Source: Pomacea canaliculata (taxonomy: Eukaryota > Mollusca > Gastropoda > Architaenioglossa > Ampullariidae). Taken from it: a stretch of 64,000 nt of DNA. Of the stretch, positions 11,578 through 21,400 are shown in pieces. The notes under the pieces were generated by a model. That model was not told the origin of the DNA, made no database searches, and was given only the letters and a program-made list of their open reading frames with translations. Location: positions 41,470,751-41,534,750 of the forward strand of contig NC_037590.1 of NCBI RefSeq assembly GCF_003073045.1, in the 5' to 3' direction. Numbering within the stretch: position 1 is the stretch's first letter; each line of letters starts with the position of its first letter. The position numbers were made by a program, and so were the translations under genes.

Positions 11578-14500
11578 ATGATTATTATTATTATTATTAT
11601 TATTATTATTTCTACGTGCTTAAATCGTTATCATCACGATTATGAAAAAGAAAGATTGCTACCCTACGATGACTTTATCGTGCTGCACAAGGTATCAAGA
11701 AGCCAATTAATCATTTGAAAGCTGATGTCTTGTCTCCAGGTAGTCAAGGTTTCCATGTCTACATTAACGACCGCGGTGAGAGTGAGGGTAGGTACACCTT
11801 GATGAGCGTGGCCGCAGACAGCAGTGGAAAATTGCTCCCGTGGATGTGGCCTGTGGGCAACTTCAACATCTCCAGGTCCAATGGCTTGCCGGCCTTCGTG
11901 TTAGGAAGCAGACAAATTGCCTGGATTAACGGAAAACCATCCGGCGATCGCTGCGACGGATACCTTGACTACATAGGCGACGAATGCGGTACTTTGCTTT
12001 TTTTTCTCTTTTTGTCTAAATGTCTAAAAACAGCAGGTATGAATGTACGTGTGCACACACATACACACATGCATGCACACACACACACACACACACACAG
12101 CCATTAGCCTAACAGATGCTCTTACAGCAGTAATTAACTCGGGTTTGAAAGATCATACTCAGCAAAATAGGCCGTGCTTTCCTTTTTTTGATTTAGGTAA
12201 TGTTTATTGGATGATTAATGCTCACGCGATCCCTTGCGGGTGGAGGATTTATTGTCTGTCCTTTCTTGTCCGCGTACCGCAATTCTCGCCGAAAACAACC
12301 GCAGACATTGTTTTATGCGATTTACACAGAAAATTTTGCCACGATTTCCTGCTGGAAGCAGGTAAGTAAAATTGTGTGAACTGGACATGACTGACTGAAG
12401 TGACAGTACACTTCCTTCTGATTGTGTAGCATGTCATGAAGTCGAGTTATTCAAGTTGTAGAAAACCTGACTATCAGAAGAAAGCGAACATTATATTAAT
12501 GTTTTAACCATTTTAATTCAACCACGATAATTTCTTTAATGCCAAACTGTCTTTAGGTTTAAACACATTTCCTGGTTAAGCTCGCCAGCAACAACAAGAT
12601 AAACATTTTGCTCGGTTAGACACTTTCACTGTTGTCAGATGTTGATCATTATTAATACTGCAACTATTTCTTTGTTTAAAGACACTTTCATTAGTAATTG
12701 TTTTGATTTATTTTTTACTAGTTATTCGAGATCCACAACGAAAACAGACAACAGAGGCGATAAAAGTAGGAACAAAGAAAAGTTGAGAAATAATTTTATG
12801 TTTGTCCTTTAAGTACAAATATTTCTATCCACAATTTGCAATTCATCAGTTACTCTGTTACAGATACGTTTTCACTCAGGAGGCTATTTTTTCAGGCGCG
12901 TTCTTTTATTTATTTCCATAAAGTACAACCAAATATTACTTTCAAAATAAACCGTAAACACACATAAAATTGATTTTACACCTATTTCATATAGAATTTA
13001 GAATGATAATTTATTATACACTAACTTTTGACGAGCGACCTGTAAAAGCTGAGACAAAATTAGTGTGCAGTAAAACTACACTTTAAAAGCATAAATTTCA
13101 TTTGTGATAATTGAACATACAATTAATTTTGGGGTCGATATGCTTTGCACTTTTTAAACAGTTATAAGAGCATTATATTTCTAAAACATCAAAACTATTT
13201 TTTGTCAGTGATATATATCATAAACACTTACATTTCTAGTTATCCAATATCCAGTGTCAGAAAACTGTTCAAAATGGACTGAAAAAAATCATTTAAATTA
13301 AAAGCAATTTTTATAGCTTCAAATCGCGCTAAATATCTAACAAACTAAATATGATTGATTCAAAAACAATGTCCCGTTTTTTTTATAAAATCTGATGGGC
13401 CAGCCAAAGTCTTACAAAGACTCGACAAGCTTGTTTCTCTATATTTTTCAATGTAACTCACTACTATTTTCAGTCAGGAGACCTCAGGGGAAGAGGAGAG
13501 TTAGGAGACCAAAACAGACTTGGAAAAAAAAAAAAAACAGCAGAGAGCGAGGCAAAGGACGTCGGAATCACATAAGCGTTGACTTTAACGTGGTAGTATA
13601 CTTGCATATAAAATTTCCATCATTTCTGTTGACTATCAACGAAGGTAATAAGGAAAGTTATTTTTGTTTTAAATATCCCAATAACGACAAACTGAGTAAA
13701 ATACCCTTCGTTAAACTGTTTTCTGCTTGGAATATTTATTTCCGCAATCCAAATAGTAATTTCCATTTCCAGTCCATATTTTATATTTTCCATTCTTTTC
13801 TCCACTGTGGTCCGCCTTCTCTCCACTTCCATGAAGTGCAGGTGCGAGTAAAAGAAAACATAGCGTGTTGTAAGGGAAGTAATCTGTGTCATTACGTAGG
13901 TCACAACAATTATCTCCCCTTTTTACTTTACCTGCACACTTCTATGGCTTCCCCGCGGATATTCATGCATTAAAAAATGACTTATTGTTTGCATAGAATC
14001 TGTACATGTCCTGTATATTTTAAATGATCTCTAAATTAGTAATAATATTTAATACAATGTAAATGCTATGCAAATAGCCGTTATCCTGCATCGTTTAGCG
14101 AATACTGACAAGAAAAAGGTAAATACGTGTTCAGCATAGTCGTCGTAGGCGTACCTGAAATAAAAATGTTTGGCTTCTCTAGCCACATTCCAGCTCTCTT
14201 AAACTTTTGGGGAAAGCTACCTAAAGTCTGAAAGAGAGAAAGAAGAGAGAGAGAGAGAGAAGGGGGAAGAAACTAAGATTGAGCTGAGGAGGGGGTATCT
14301 TCGATCCGGTGGTCAAAGACGCTTACTCTCCCACGTGGAACCCAGAAGGCTTAATCTGATTGTTTGGGCGGCTTAGTAATCTGCAAATAACCGTATGATG
14401 ATTTTGCAACGAGACAGCCAGAGTCGCCGTCACCGGGGCGTGACTCTGAGTGCAAGGAGGAGATTTTCTCACGCCCCATCTGCATTCAGCTGGCACCACT

Positions 14501-17149
14501 TCAGAGTTTTGGCCTTTTATCGCCGGTCTCCCCGCGCCACCACCCAGTGCAAGTTGGACAGCCCTATCAGAAAATCCGCGTGCTCGCTCAAAGGATGGCG
14601 TTTCGATCACCGTTGATGGGACACCTGCCTGCGTCGCTTCCGCAATAAGGTTTAAACAGTTTTGTCCTCCAACCGTCGGTCTGCGCGTGCGTAATGTTGA
14701 AAAGCCAGCCCAGTGAAGCCGGGCAACGAAGAAGCAATTCTTCACAAGGGATCATCGTCGTCCGGGAGCAATGAAAGTACTCCCTCGAGTCTGCGTTAAC
14801 TTCTGACAAGCCAATATTATTCTTAAAGCTCAGTGTGTTCGGACTGACCCAGACTGCTGCAGACGGTCTTCGACCTCCGATCGATACAGTATAACGGCTG
14901 ATCGATGAGTCGATAACAAAATGTCTTGCCTGTGAGATTTGGAAACATGTTTAGCACAGTACCACGTATCATCTGGAAAGATTATATTGACCATTTGGTG
15001 AACATTCCTGACCATCTACTTCTGTCAGTGCTAACAGATTGGGAAGTAATCTTACCTAGGCTTCGGACTGTATCCAGCGAGCCAGAGCCTCTTGTTTTCT
15101 GACAGTGATGTACAATGTGAGATCCCGGACAACTAATCTTTGTTCTTTTAATTTGACATTAATTCATCGTTTTGTGGAATATTTCTATGACTGCGTGTAA
15201 AGTTACCTGCAAGACAGAAATAATGAAGAATGATTCAACGTGTGATAAAGTGTACGGAGACCTTTGAAATATGTTTGTCTTTCTTTGCGGAGGTAAAACA
15301 ATTTGAGATTGACTTCTACGAAGGATGTAGTTTTGGAGTGCGAGTAGCAAAAATACACCTGTGAACACCAAAACATGGCTGAAAAAACTGGATAATAAGA
15401 CAGAAGAATGTAGTTGTGACAGCTATAATTATGAGTACCAGAACATGACTATGTTGCACATTTAGGATAATACAGTTGTAACTAGTGGGATTAATGAACA
15501 CAATTAGTGATGCATTCAGAATATACTAAAGTTTCCCTGGAATCTCGACATTTGCAGGTGCTTTACAGTAAGTATGCGCCCCAAGTGACAAGCAGCCCGG
15601 CGCTAGTTCGGCCACTGGGCACTGTCAAGAACAGGTTTGCCGAACCTTCCCCGGAACTTAGACCTGGTTCGCGAGTTGTAGGTTTTCGCCACCTTGGCAA
15701 AAGCTTTGGTGACACAGAGCACGGACGGCTGTACCTCGACCTCCAGTCACGTCTGCGCGTGCCTGTGGAACACTACGACTTTGCCAGGTCGTCATCGACG
15801 ACTGACTGGGGTCTTGAGGACGTGCGGTGTCGACGATGTCCGAACGAGGTCCAGCGAGGGTGCAGGACATGAAGAACAAGCTGCGGCTGGTGGTCGCCCG
15901 GCGGGAGCTGGACTGGGGTGGATCGGCGCAGCAAGCTCTGCGTAAACGAGTCGTTCACCTGCCCATGCTGCAGATCGACGTGCAGCACAGCGCGGAAGAT
16001 TCTCCGGATACGGCGCTTCTTCGCGATGCTCGCCAGTCTCTTCGACACATGCTCGGCAAAGCGTCCGCCCAGAGTCAGACATCAGGTAATGTCTCCCTCA
16101 CAGCCAGCTTGTATTAGTTCAGCTTTATTTTGTGTACGTGTGTTGTTTCAGTTCCGAACACTGCATGCCGAGTGAGATTTTTGTGGGCTTTACCTCGTGG
16201 AAAATAGGTCCTGATGGCAAAGCCTTTGGCAGTAATTTGCTAGCAAGATTTATATTTACTTCCCTTAGTTCTTGCATGATAGATAGAACGAAGTTTAGTT
16301 CGATCACGCTGTCTCACTTGCCTGTCCACAGATCCCGAGAAACATGGAGCATCGAACTGCAGTCAGCAGGTGTGCAGCCAACAAGTGTTTACCCAGGATC
16401 GCATGAAGGTCCACGCACTAAATTCAGCAGATCCACCTCGTAAAGACGGGACTGAGTCTGGATGTGGTAACCCCGATGACCGTGAAGAGACAGAGACAGT
16501 CAGCTCTTTTGACGCCGACCGTGTGGACAGCGCTCTGTTCGACTACGTGTTCGACCGCCTCAGCCACCTGTCCGACGATTCCTCTCAGGCCGATGCCGAG
16601 TCCGACGTGGAATACACTTCCTGTGCGCCCTCGTCGTCCCTGCACAACGAAGACAGTGTGGAGGCCACGGCAATCCATGCAGATGCCTCCCGTCTACCCT
16701 CTAGTGTCCCTGGACCGTACGGCGCATGGTTGGAACGCTTGGCTGACCCAGAACCGGGTGGCGATGTTCAGCAGCGCCACCTGGGTAAGACCTGTGACGG
16801 GTGCGGGAACATTAAGAGCTCGGCAGCCTCGCAGCAACGTCTGGGCCTGCAGCAAAAGGAGGGGAAGGTCGTGTCCTCGTCTTATGCCCACAAAGTTAGG
16901 GAGGTCTGGAACGGTACCCCGGGGGTTGAGTCCGGACAGCCCCTCCGTCGATCAGCGCTGGGCACAGCTGCCAAGGGTAGGCGCGTGTCGTGCAGCTCGG
17001 TGAGCACGATACACATGCGCTACACACAACGCTCTTGTCTAAGGCCCGCCTACCGCTGGAACTGGGAGACGATGCAGAAAACTGCCTCCACAACAGACAC
17101 TGCACAGATGACTTGCACTGATATATACAGAGGTCGCCAAGAATACTAA
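5944..17149 (+). CDS. ANF-domain receptor (natriuretic-peptide-receptor-like), proposed nine-exon model
   Basis: Proposed exons: 5944-6333, 6751-7078, 9538-9681, 10457-10628, 11069-11210, 11740-11998 (all well supported), 12197-12361 (possible membrane exon), 15558-16085 and 16332-17149 (unrecognised tail). Splice phases agree at every junction if single-base breaks near 10565, 12232 and 15825 are allowed. The product would be about 980 residues: signal peptide, ANF receptor ligand-binding domain (about residues 25-480), one membrane helix and a tail of about 450 residues. The ANF fold binds ligands outside the cell in natriuretic peptide receptors, receptor guanylate cyclases and class C receptors. 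No kinase-homology or cyclase domain follows here, so signalling output is unknown. The tail may instead be a separate gene starting at ATG 15507. Confidence 0.55.
6334..6750 (+). other. Intron 1 of the ANF receptor gene
   Basis: GTGAGT donor and a pyrimidine-rich acceptor (TTTTTTTTTCAACAG) ending at 6750. Short and AT-rich; nothing else recognised. Confidence 0.7.
6751..7078 (+). CDS. ANF receptor exon 2: rest of first lobe and hinge
   Basis: Phase 0 start gives GCRDIHSLTRNMSDYL, completing the IPYMSY-GC motif of exon 1, then VLQGFGWKSFWLVGG (the FGW..-type strand shared by ANF domains). The exon ends with one base of a split codon at 7078. The donor is GTTGGT, a weak match, but it is the only nearby site that keeps frame with exon 3 (giving ...TRVYVFLGDY). 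A second possible donor (GTAATT at 7084) would be out of frame. Confidence 0.8.
7445..9376 (+). mobile_element. 5'-truncated, frame-broken RTE-like non-LTR retrotransposon
   Basis: Successive frames encode a non-LTR reverse transcriptase: KNSKAPGPDEIPAEALKAD (7905-7965), KIPKKGDLSRCENYRGITLL (8055-8110), YEKAFDSVDRETLWKLLRHY (8301-8360), RTGVRQGCLLSPLLFL (8460-8508) and the catalytic LDDLDFADDLALLSH block (8581-8628). A C-terminal part follows with IGHTLRK-like and GKRKRGRPRNTWRRDL segments and a stop at 9374. At least four frame changes break the frame. The endonuclease domain at the 5' end is missing. The conserved sequence resembles the endonuclease-reverse transcriptase family common in molluscs and flatworms; the RTE assignment is by memory of the family. 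It lies in intron 2, in the same orientation as the host gene. Confidence 0.9.
9390..9410 (+). repeat. GTAGT short tandem repeat at the LINE 3' end
   Basis: About four copies of GTAGT follow the LINE stop codon by 14 bp. Short 3' tandem repeats instead of poly(A) are a known trait of RTE-like elements, so this is probably the element's own tail. Confidence 0.6.
9411..9537 (+). repeat. 37-bp tandem repeat carrying the exon 3 splice acceptor
   Basis: Three full copies of a 37-bp unit (9411-9447, 9448-9484, 9485-9521) and a partial fourth (9522-9537). Each unit has a branch-point-like CTAATCAT and a pyrimidine tract ending ATTGTCTCTGTCCAG. The AGs end at 9426, 9463, 9500 and 9537. Only the last joins the family-conserved coding sequence. 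Copies 1-3 are identical by eye, which suggests recent expansion. Confidence 0.9.
9538..9681 (+). CDS. ANF receptor exon 3
   Basis: Begins in phase 1 (G|TC gives Val) with VYVFLGDYNALVDFVRAL, the typical start of the second ANF lobe, and continues to NKTSFLR, ending one base into a codon before GTGAGT at 9682. Length 144 bp. Confidence 0.8.
9682..10456 (+). other. Intron 3 of the ANF receptor gene
   Basis: Donor GTGAGT, acceptor CCCTTTGTAG. AT-rich; no repeat family or exon recognised inside. Confidence 0.6.
10457..10628 (+). CDS. ANF receptor exon 4 with a single-base frame break
   Basis: The exon starts in phase 1 and reads RIDETNRDVTPHDLEVF to EQKDFAK. From about 10566 the family-like sequence (EVYKHNYQDPINLSRPTI) continues one frame away and reaches GTATGT at 10629 in phase 0, matching exon 5. 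AAAGAGG where AAGGAGG would keep frame points to one lost G near 10565. Both splice sites are intact. Confidence 0.7.
10629..11068 (+). other. Intron 4 of the ANF receptor gene
   Basis: Donor GTATGT, acceptor TTGTGTTACAG. It contains a short TG run and GA-rich run near 10798-10825; otherwise unremarkable. Confidence 0.6.
11069..11210 (+). CDS. ANF receptor exon 5
   Basis: Phase 0 start, 142 bp, ending one base into a codon before GTAAGA. It encodes PKLRQEAFYIYDAVMHYGEA, the YDAV..YA-type helix conserved near the end of ANF domains, then a DPYNAQNVV segment. Confidence 0.85.
11211..11739 (+). other. Intron 5 of the ANF receptor gene, with compound microsatellite
   Basis: Donor GTAAGA, acceptor GTCTTGTCTCCAG. 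The compound CTG/ATG/ATT repeat at 11526-11610 lies 129 bp before the acceptor. Confidence 0.6.
11526..11610. repeat. Compound trinucleotide repeat (CTG)n(ATG)n(ATT)n
   Basis: About eleven CTG, seven ATG and ten ATT units in direct succession, each block one base different from the last. The open frames across it are repeat by-products. Confidence 0.95.
11740..11998 (+). CDS. ANF receptor exon 6: membrane-proximal end of the ligand-binding domain
   Basis: Phase 1 start, 259 bp, ending one base into a codon at GTACTT. It encodes SQGFHVYINDRGESEGRYTL, then WPVGNFNIS and GSRQIAWINGKPSGDRC, matching the region before the membrane in receptor guanylate cyclases (a WPVG-like strand, then an I.W..G..P segment and Cys). 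The usual CGFDG..C motif is replaced by a CDGYLDYIGDEC segment with similar Cys spacing. Confidence 0.8.
11999..12196 (+). other. Intron 6 of the ANF receptor gene (AC-rich)
   Basis: Holds a CA dinucleotide repeat (about 12051-12099) and a T run after the donor. Acceptor TTTTTTTGATTTAG. Confidence 0.5.
12197..12361 (+). CDS. Possible membrane-spanning exon of the ANF receptor, with a frame break
   Basis: Acceptor ATTTAG at 12196 and strong donor GTAAGT at 12362. Entering in phase 1 after exon 6 reads GNVYWMINAHAIP. A one-base shift near 12232 then gives LAGGGFIVCPFLSAY followed by RNSRRKQ, a hydrophobic stretch with a basic stop-transfer end, as in single-pass receptors. The shifted frame ends in phase 0 (WKQ), matching the tail exon at 15558. 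Without the shift the frame is open but not hydrophobic. This exon rests on phase fit and hydropathy only. Confidence 0.35.
13475..13570 (+). mobile_element. Short LINE C-terminal remnant
   Basis: Encodes PQGKRRVRRPKQTWKK then, after an A run and frame change, TAESEAKDVGIT. This matches the GKRKRGRPxxTWRR...EAK.xGxT pattern at the C terminus of the LINE protein seen in full at 7445-9376, but from a different subfamily. Only this fragment remains. Confidence 0.55.
14231..14262. repeat. GA-rich microsatellite
   Basis: Runs of AGAGAGAG within an A/G-rich stretch. Confidence 0.8.
14323..14745. other. CpG-containing island with a chance-or-real minus-strand frame
   Basis: About 420 bp sharply richer in G+C and CpG than the AT-rich DNA on both sides. 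The minus strand is open for 140 codons across it, and other frames are open too, as expected in GC-rich DNA. The encoded sequence matches no family I know. It may be a decayed mobile element, a promoter or an enhancer. Confidence 0.3.
15558..16085 (+). CDS. Unrecognised coding exon (proposed receptor tail, part 1)
   Basis: After acceptor CATTTGCAG the frame opens with VLYSKYAPQVTSSPALV and runs to about 15825 (TTDWGLEDVR). Coding then continues one frame away (TMSERGPARVQDM to ARQSLRHMLGK) to the donor G|GTAATG at 16086. The second half is rich in Arg, Leu and Gln and likely helical. GC content and clean wobble bias support real coding. ATG codons at 15507 and 15510 are in frame with no stop before 15558, so this could also be the start of a separate gene. 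No domain recognised. Confidence 0.6.
16086..16331 (+). other. Short intron
   Basis: Donor GTAATG, acceptor TTGCCTGTCCACAG. 246 bp, AT-rich compared with the exons on both sides. Confidence 0.6.
16332..17149 (+). CDS. Unrecognised terminal coding exon (proposed receptor tail, part 2)
   Basis: Phase 1 entry (G|AT gives Asp) reads DPEKHGASNCSQQVCSQQV and stays open for 272 codons to TAA at 17147. The product is low-complexity and hydrophilic: an acidic Ser/Asp-rich segment with ALFDYVFDRLSHLSDD, a CDGCG pair, and a basic C-terminal third. No membrane segment or enzymatic motif. The long open GC-rich frame with agreeing splice phase supports a real exon. Function unknown. Confidence 0.65.
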
Positions 17150-17531
17150 ATTTGAACAACTATATTAGAGCTTTTAGAGAACGGAAGCACATATACCCAT
17201 GACAAATTATGAATTACAGTCTCTATGCAGAAAAGAGAAATATGAAATATACCAGAACTAAATGTAAAAATGTTCGTGTACATTGTGGTCAGCTGTTAGG
17301 TTATATTAATGAGAGGCTGTTCACACAATTTTTAATGATACGACCGCGATAATAATATGCTGGATGGTATTATTAAGACTCAAATGAAGCAACAGACGAG
17401 ATTACAATAACACAAAATGGGAACTCGTTATCTCGCCAACCTCGCCTCTGGTTAGACACTGGTAGGGCGGATTTCTCTAATATATATACACCTCAATAGG
17501 GTTCATATTCAGCTATGTATTTACGGACGTA

Positions 17532-17537
17532 AATAAA
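17532..17537 (+). terminator. Possible poly(A) signal AATAAA
   Basis: Canonical AATAAA about 380 bp after the stop at 17149, followed by a T/G-rich stretch (17555-17570). It is the first canonical signal downstream of the tail exon. Confidence 0.4.
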
Positions 17538-18364
17538 GGCTTGCTTGAATAACTTATCTGTTTGTGATATCCCTCTTTCTCGAGTATGACATTAAAAGTG
17601 ACGAAATAATAATGCATAATAATGGCATGTGTGTGGTTAATGGATAGATGGGTATATAGGGTATGGATGTCTATACTTCCATGTGCATGCACTTTGCTTT
17701 GTTTGGTAACTATAGTAACAAAGGAAAATGTCGCAGTTCGAAAATTTAATGGTAAACTAAAGCACACTACAATCATATGAGATTTCTTACCAACAAGAAA
17801 AAAAAAAAATAAAAATAAAAAGGGGGGTTGGCGGTAGCGAGGTACCAAACAAGGAGGAGGGCGTTTGGGCTCGGCAACCAACCTATTATTGCAGTGGTCC
17901 ATATGAGAGTTTCAAACTCTTGTCAGTTCCGTCCCGGAAAAAGATTGTCAGGTTATCAGTTTCGTTTTATGCCCACCACACGTAATAACTTTCCTTTAGG
18001 GAATATTTAAAATACATGTACTTTGCAAGGTACTCTGGTTTCTTCGTGCAGGCTAAGGGCGCTGTAAGAGTTGGATTCTTTCATCTAGGACCCTGCCAAA
18101 ATATCTTACACTTGAGAACATTTAAAAACGCCCATAGTCATTTGAAATGCGTGAAGGGATGAAAGGAGAATCTATCATCAACAACTTTTAACTATTATAT
18201 CAACAAGGAAGTAAATATACGAGTGACTCAGCTACGAACACGGATGCAATGATAAGGAAGTTATTTTCTCTAACACTGGATTGCTTCCCTTGCAGTCAGC
18301 ATCTTTCCAAAGTAGCCTCCCTTGCTTTACACATGACGACGGATAGCGGCAGACAGAAAGAAAA
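17538..18364. other. Intergenic stretch before gamma-glutamyl hydrolase
   Basis: Contains an A-rich run at 17800-17822. No promoter element could be assigned and no other gene is visible. Confidence 0.4.
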
Positions 18365-18466
18365 ATGGAAAAGTGGATGAAAGCTCTCGTGCATCTTTCT
18401 CTTATAAATTGTCCATTGCCAGCCCAGTGGAGTTTTTCTCTATCCTTAATGACAGACCTATTATCG
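18365..18466 (+). CDS. GGH: GGH exon 1: signal peptide and RPIIG
   Basis: ATG at 18365 starts a signal-like peptide (MEKWMKALVHLSLI). The family-conserved RPIIG before the donor GTAAGT at 18467 is in another frame, with a stop upstream and no ATG of its own. A single-base change somewhere before about 18450 must join the two parts. Exon end phase 1 matches exon 2. Confidence 0.65.
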
Positions 18467-21400
18467 GTAAGTAACTTATTTTTTAGCATTCTTGTAGTGG
18501 CTTTAATGAGCAACCTGCCTCATTCACAGGATGCATATAGGTATCCTCGTGTGCTCGGGAATATCCATCTAATGTGAATGCACCTGCCTCATTCAATTTG
18601 TTTTCCTTCTTTATTTTTTCAGTAATGACTGTCTTTGTGACTGTATCAGCTATAACAGTTTCGGTAAACTATGATCTGTCCATGAAAAAGATTGTGACAC
18701 TTGTGACTCAAAATGACACCCACTAACCCACATTGTTGCCAGCATTGTTAGTTGAATTAGTCGAAAGAAATTTAATGTGCAGTTTCACACAGACTTTGAA
18801 TCAGACTTTAAATAATTCTGTTATGTAACACTTGCGCCATATTGCCTCTCATTACAGCTGACGAAACATCACTGCTTACTTATGTTTAAACCCATTGTAT
18901 CAATAAAAACAAAACCTGACAAAGCAGTCTATCCGCAGTGGTATTTTATAGTTAATTGTGAAATTATTACGAATGTGACTTTTCCTGCGTTTTCATTTTC
19001 ACTTAAGTAAAATTCTGTGTGTATTATGATATATACCATTTATGCTTGCTCAGTTACATGCCTTTATGAGTGTTTGTGTTTCTTTTTCCATTTATATTTT
19101 AATAGTCTCTGCAGCATGTATTCCCCCAGCCCTAAACGCATACACACACTTTGAAATTTAAGAAAATCAATAATTTGAATCAACATTCTGCACATTTGAT
19201 TAAAAGACAACATTTAACACGTCTTTCACTTTATTACTACAGAAGTTTTTATCTCCCATTCTTCATTTCTCTGTTTCTTTTTGTTGTTCAAAATTCATGT
19301 TTCATCCGCTTTCTCTCCCTCCCTTCTCACACACTGTGGAACAGCCTTTCCAATCTGCAACAAACAAAATCAAGTGTTTGCTTAGAATTACATCACTGTT
19401 TCCAATCCCATAATCACTGGATGGGGTTATGTAGCCACCATTAGCAAACTGAGTATGACCCATCTTGAATCTACATAAAGAATAAATGACATAAAAGGCT
19501 TAATAGGAACTTCATTTTTTGCCTATATTTATTTTATCAGTCTAGCAGTTCAACAAACTTTTTTTATTTAAGGTAAGGGCTAGATATAAAAAAGCTCTTT
19601 ATCGTGTCGCTCTCTTTTTCATTCTTCCTCTCTGATGTGCATGTTTTTTATGTCAGGTGTTGCTGCACAAGAAACCTTCTCTAAAAGGGTTGGTGACACA
19701 TATATTCCAGCCTCCTATATTAAGTATCTGGAGCAAGCAGGTGCACGTGTAGTTCCTATTCGGTACGTCCAGTTTGCTCTCATTACTATTTTACAGCACA
19801 TGTAGGGACTTCTACCAGCTATCATTGTATCTTATTCCTTATGTACAGTAACAGCGGAAGCAGCTGGAGAGATGTGTGATGCCACAGCTGTTGTTAGCTG
19901 AAGAACATGACTGTGGATGTAATGACCGTGACTATTATGTCATGCTTGCTGGGATTCCCCAATTGTTATGATCATAATTATACTTTGTTCTTAATGTGCT
20001 GAAGACAAAAGAGTGAGTTACTAATTTCAGAAGCTAAAAAAGGCCATCATAAAGTAAGACTGTAGTACATATAATGAGGCTGTTCAGATTATTGACATTT
20101 ACAGCTACCTGCACTTTGTCTTGGATATACATCAAACGTAGAATGAAATAATGTCAGCAATAGCAGCTTTATATAACAAGCAGTATCTGTCTTTAGATTT
20201 CCCTGTCTAGCAGATTTTCTCTTAGGATAGATACATGCCATGCCAGCCTGATATGTCAGCATGCAAGTGCAAGTGGATTTGTTCTTTAAGAGTTTGATGC
20301 TGCCATAGGGTGGTAACATTGGTGAGTGTGAGATCTGTTAAGATATAGCTTAATCTCCAATTATAGTCATTGATTTATAAATAACTATATCATTCTTAAT
20401 CTACGTGAATTACCTTTTATCAATCTTACCTCTACAATCAACTTTGAGGATGAGTAAAACTGTTACTAAAAGGGTCCAAGTCCTGTGGCCTATGGACAAC
20501 ACGAATGGTGAACTGTAAATGGCTGACCATGTTAAAAATACTGCCTAAACCCTCTTATTGAGTGCCCATCAGTGGTGAGAGTTCTCCTGATCTCCACCTT
20601 TGTGCCTACATCTAATCACCAGGCTCCATAGCTTTCCCTAGTAATTGTAATCATTGTTTTGTTTTCTGGACAGTAGTAAACAGAGCGCAATTTGGCATCA
20701 TTGCCAATATTTAATATCTTATACTAAATATTTATGTATATTAATAAATCTTAATAAGTAAATTTTAAGTCATGTTTATTTTAAAGTTTAAAGTTTAGTT
20801 TATGACTTCATTATATTTATATCTGTTTAGATGATAACAGATATGTGATGTTTGTGAATCTAATACTGATTTCTGTTTCTACTTGAACAGAGCTGGGGAG
20901 CAAGAGGATTATTACAACAATCTCTTCAGTAAAATTAATGGGTATGATCAGTTTGTTTCTGTTGCTTAGGACTTCATTCTACTTTGTCAGTAAAATTGGA
21001 ACTCTTATTTGATGCAGTCATATTAAAGTTAATAAAACCTTTTTTCCCAGGGCTCTTTTTCCTGGAGGATCAGTTAGTGTGACAGAGAGTCAGTACGCCC
21101 GAACTGGTCGCATCTTGTACAATCTTACTCTCAAGGTATGTAGAAAACCAAAATGTTCATGAAACAGTACAGTAACCAAAGAAAATATAATCTTGTCTGA
21201 GACACCAATCAAATACTGCCCCATCCATCTTGGTCATTGACTTTGCAGGGCATTAGAATCCCTTTAGGTAACCTTTTTATGCTGTTTATTAATTTTTTTT
21301 TTCACTTTCTGTAATCGAGTCCTTTCCTTGCATCCACAATCTGCTAACAAAAACTGTGATAGTCTTAAAGCTTCTCACAATATATACTTCCCATTTATTG

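Larger units (their letters stand above)
12362..15557 (+). other. Long AT-rich stretch, intron of the receptor model or intergenic
   Basis: About 3.2 kb, very AT-rich from 12450 to 13400. It contains a LINE tail remnant (13475-13570), a GA repeat (14231-14262) and a CpG-containing island at about 14320-14760. No kinase-homology or cyclase coding sequence was found. Confidence 0.5.

Noticed and set aside
11457..11718. Frames with poly-Ala/Asp/Tyr and poly-Leu/Met/Ile
   Set aside because: Translations of the compound trinucleotide repeat.
12362..15557. Search for kinase-homology or guanylate cyclase exons
   Set aside because: No HRD/DFG-like or cyclase-like motifs were found; the interval is mostly AT-rich DNA with a LINE remnant.
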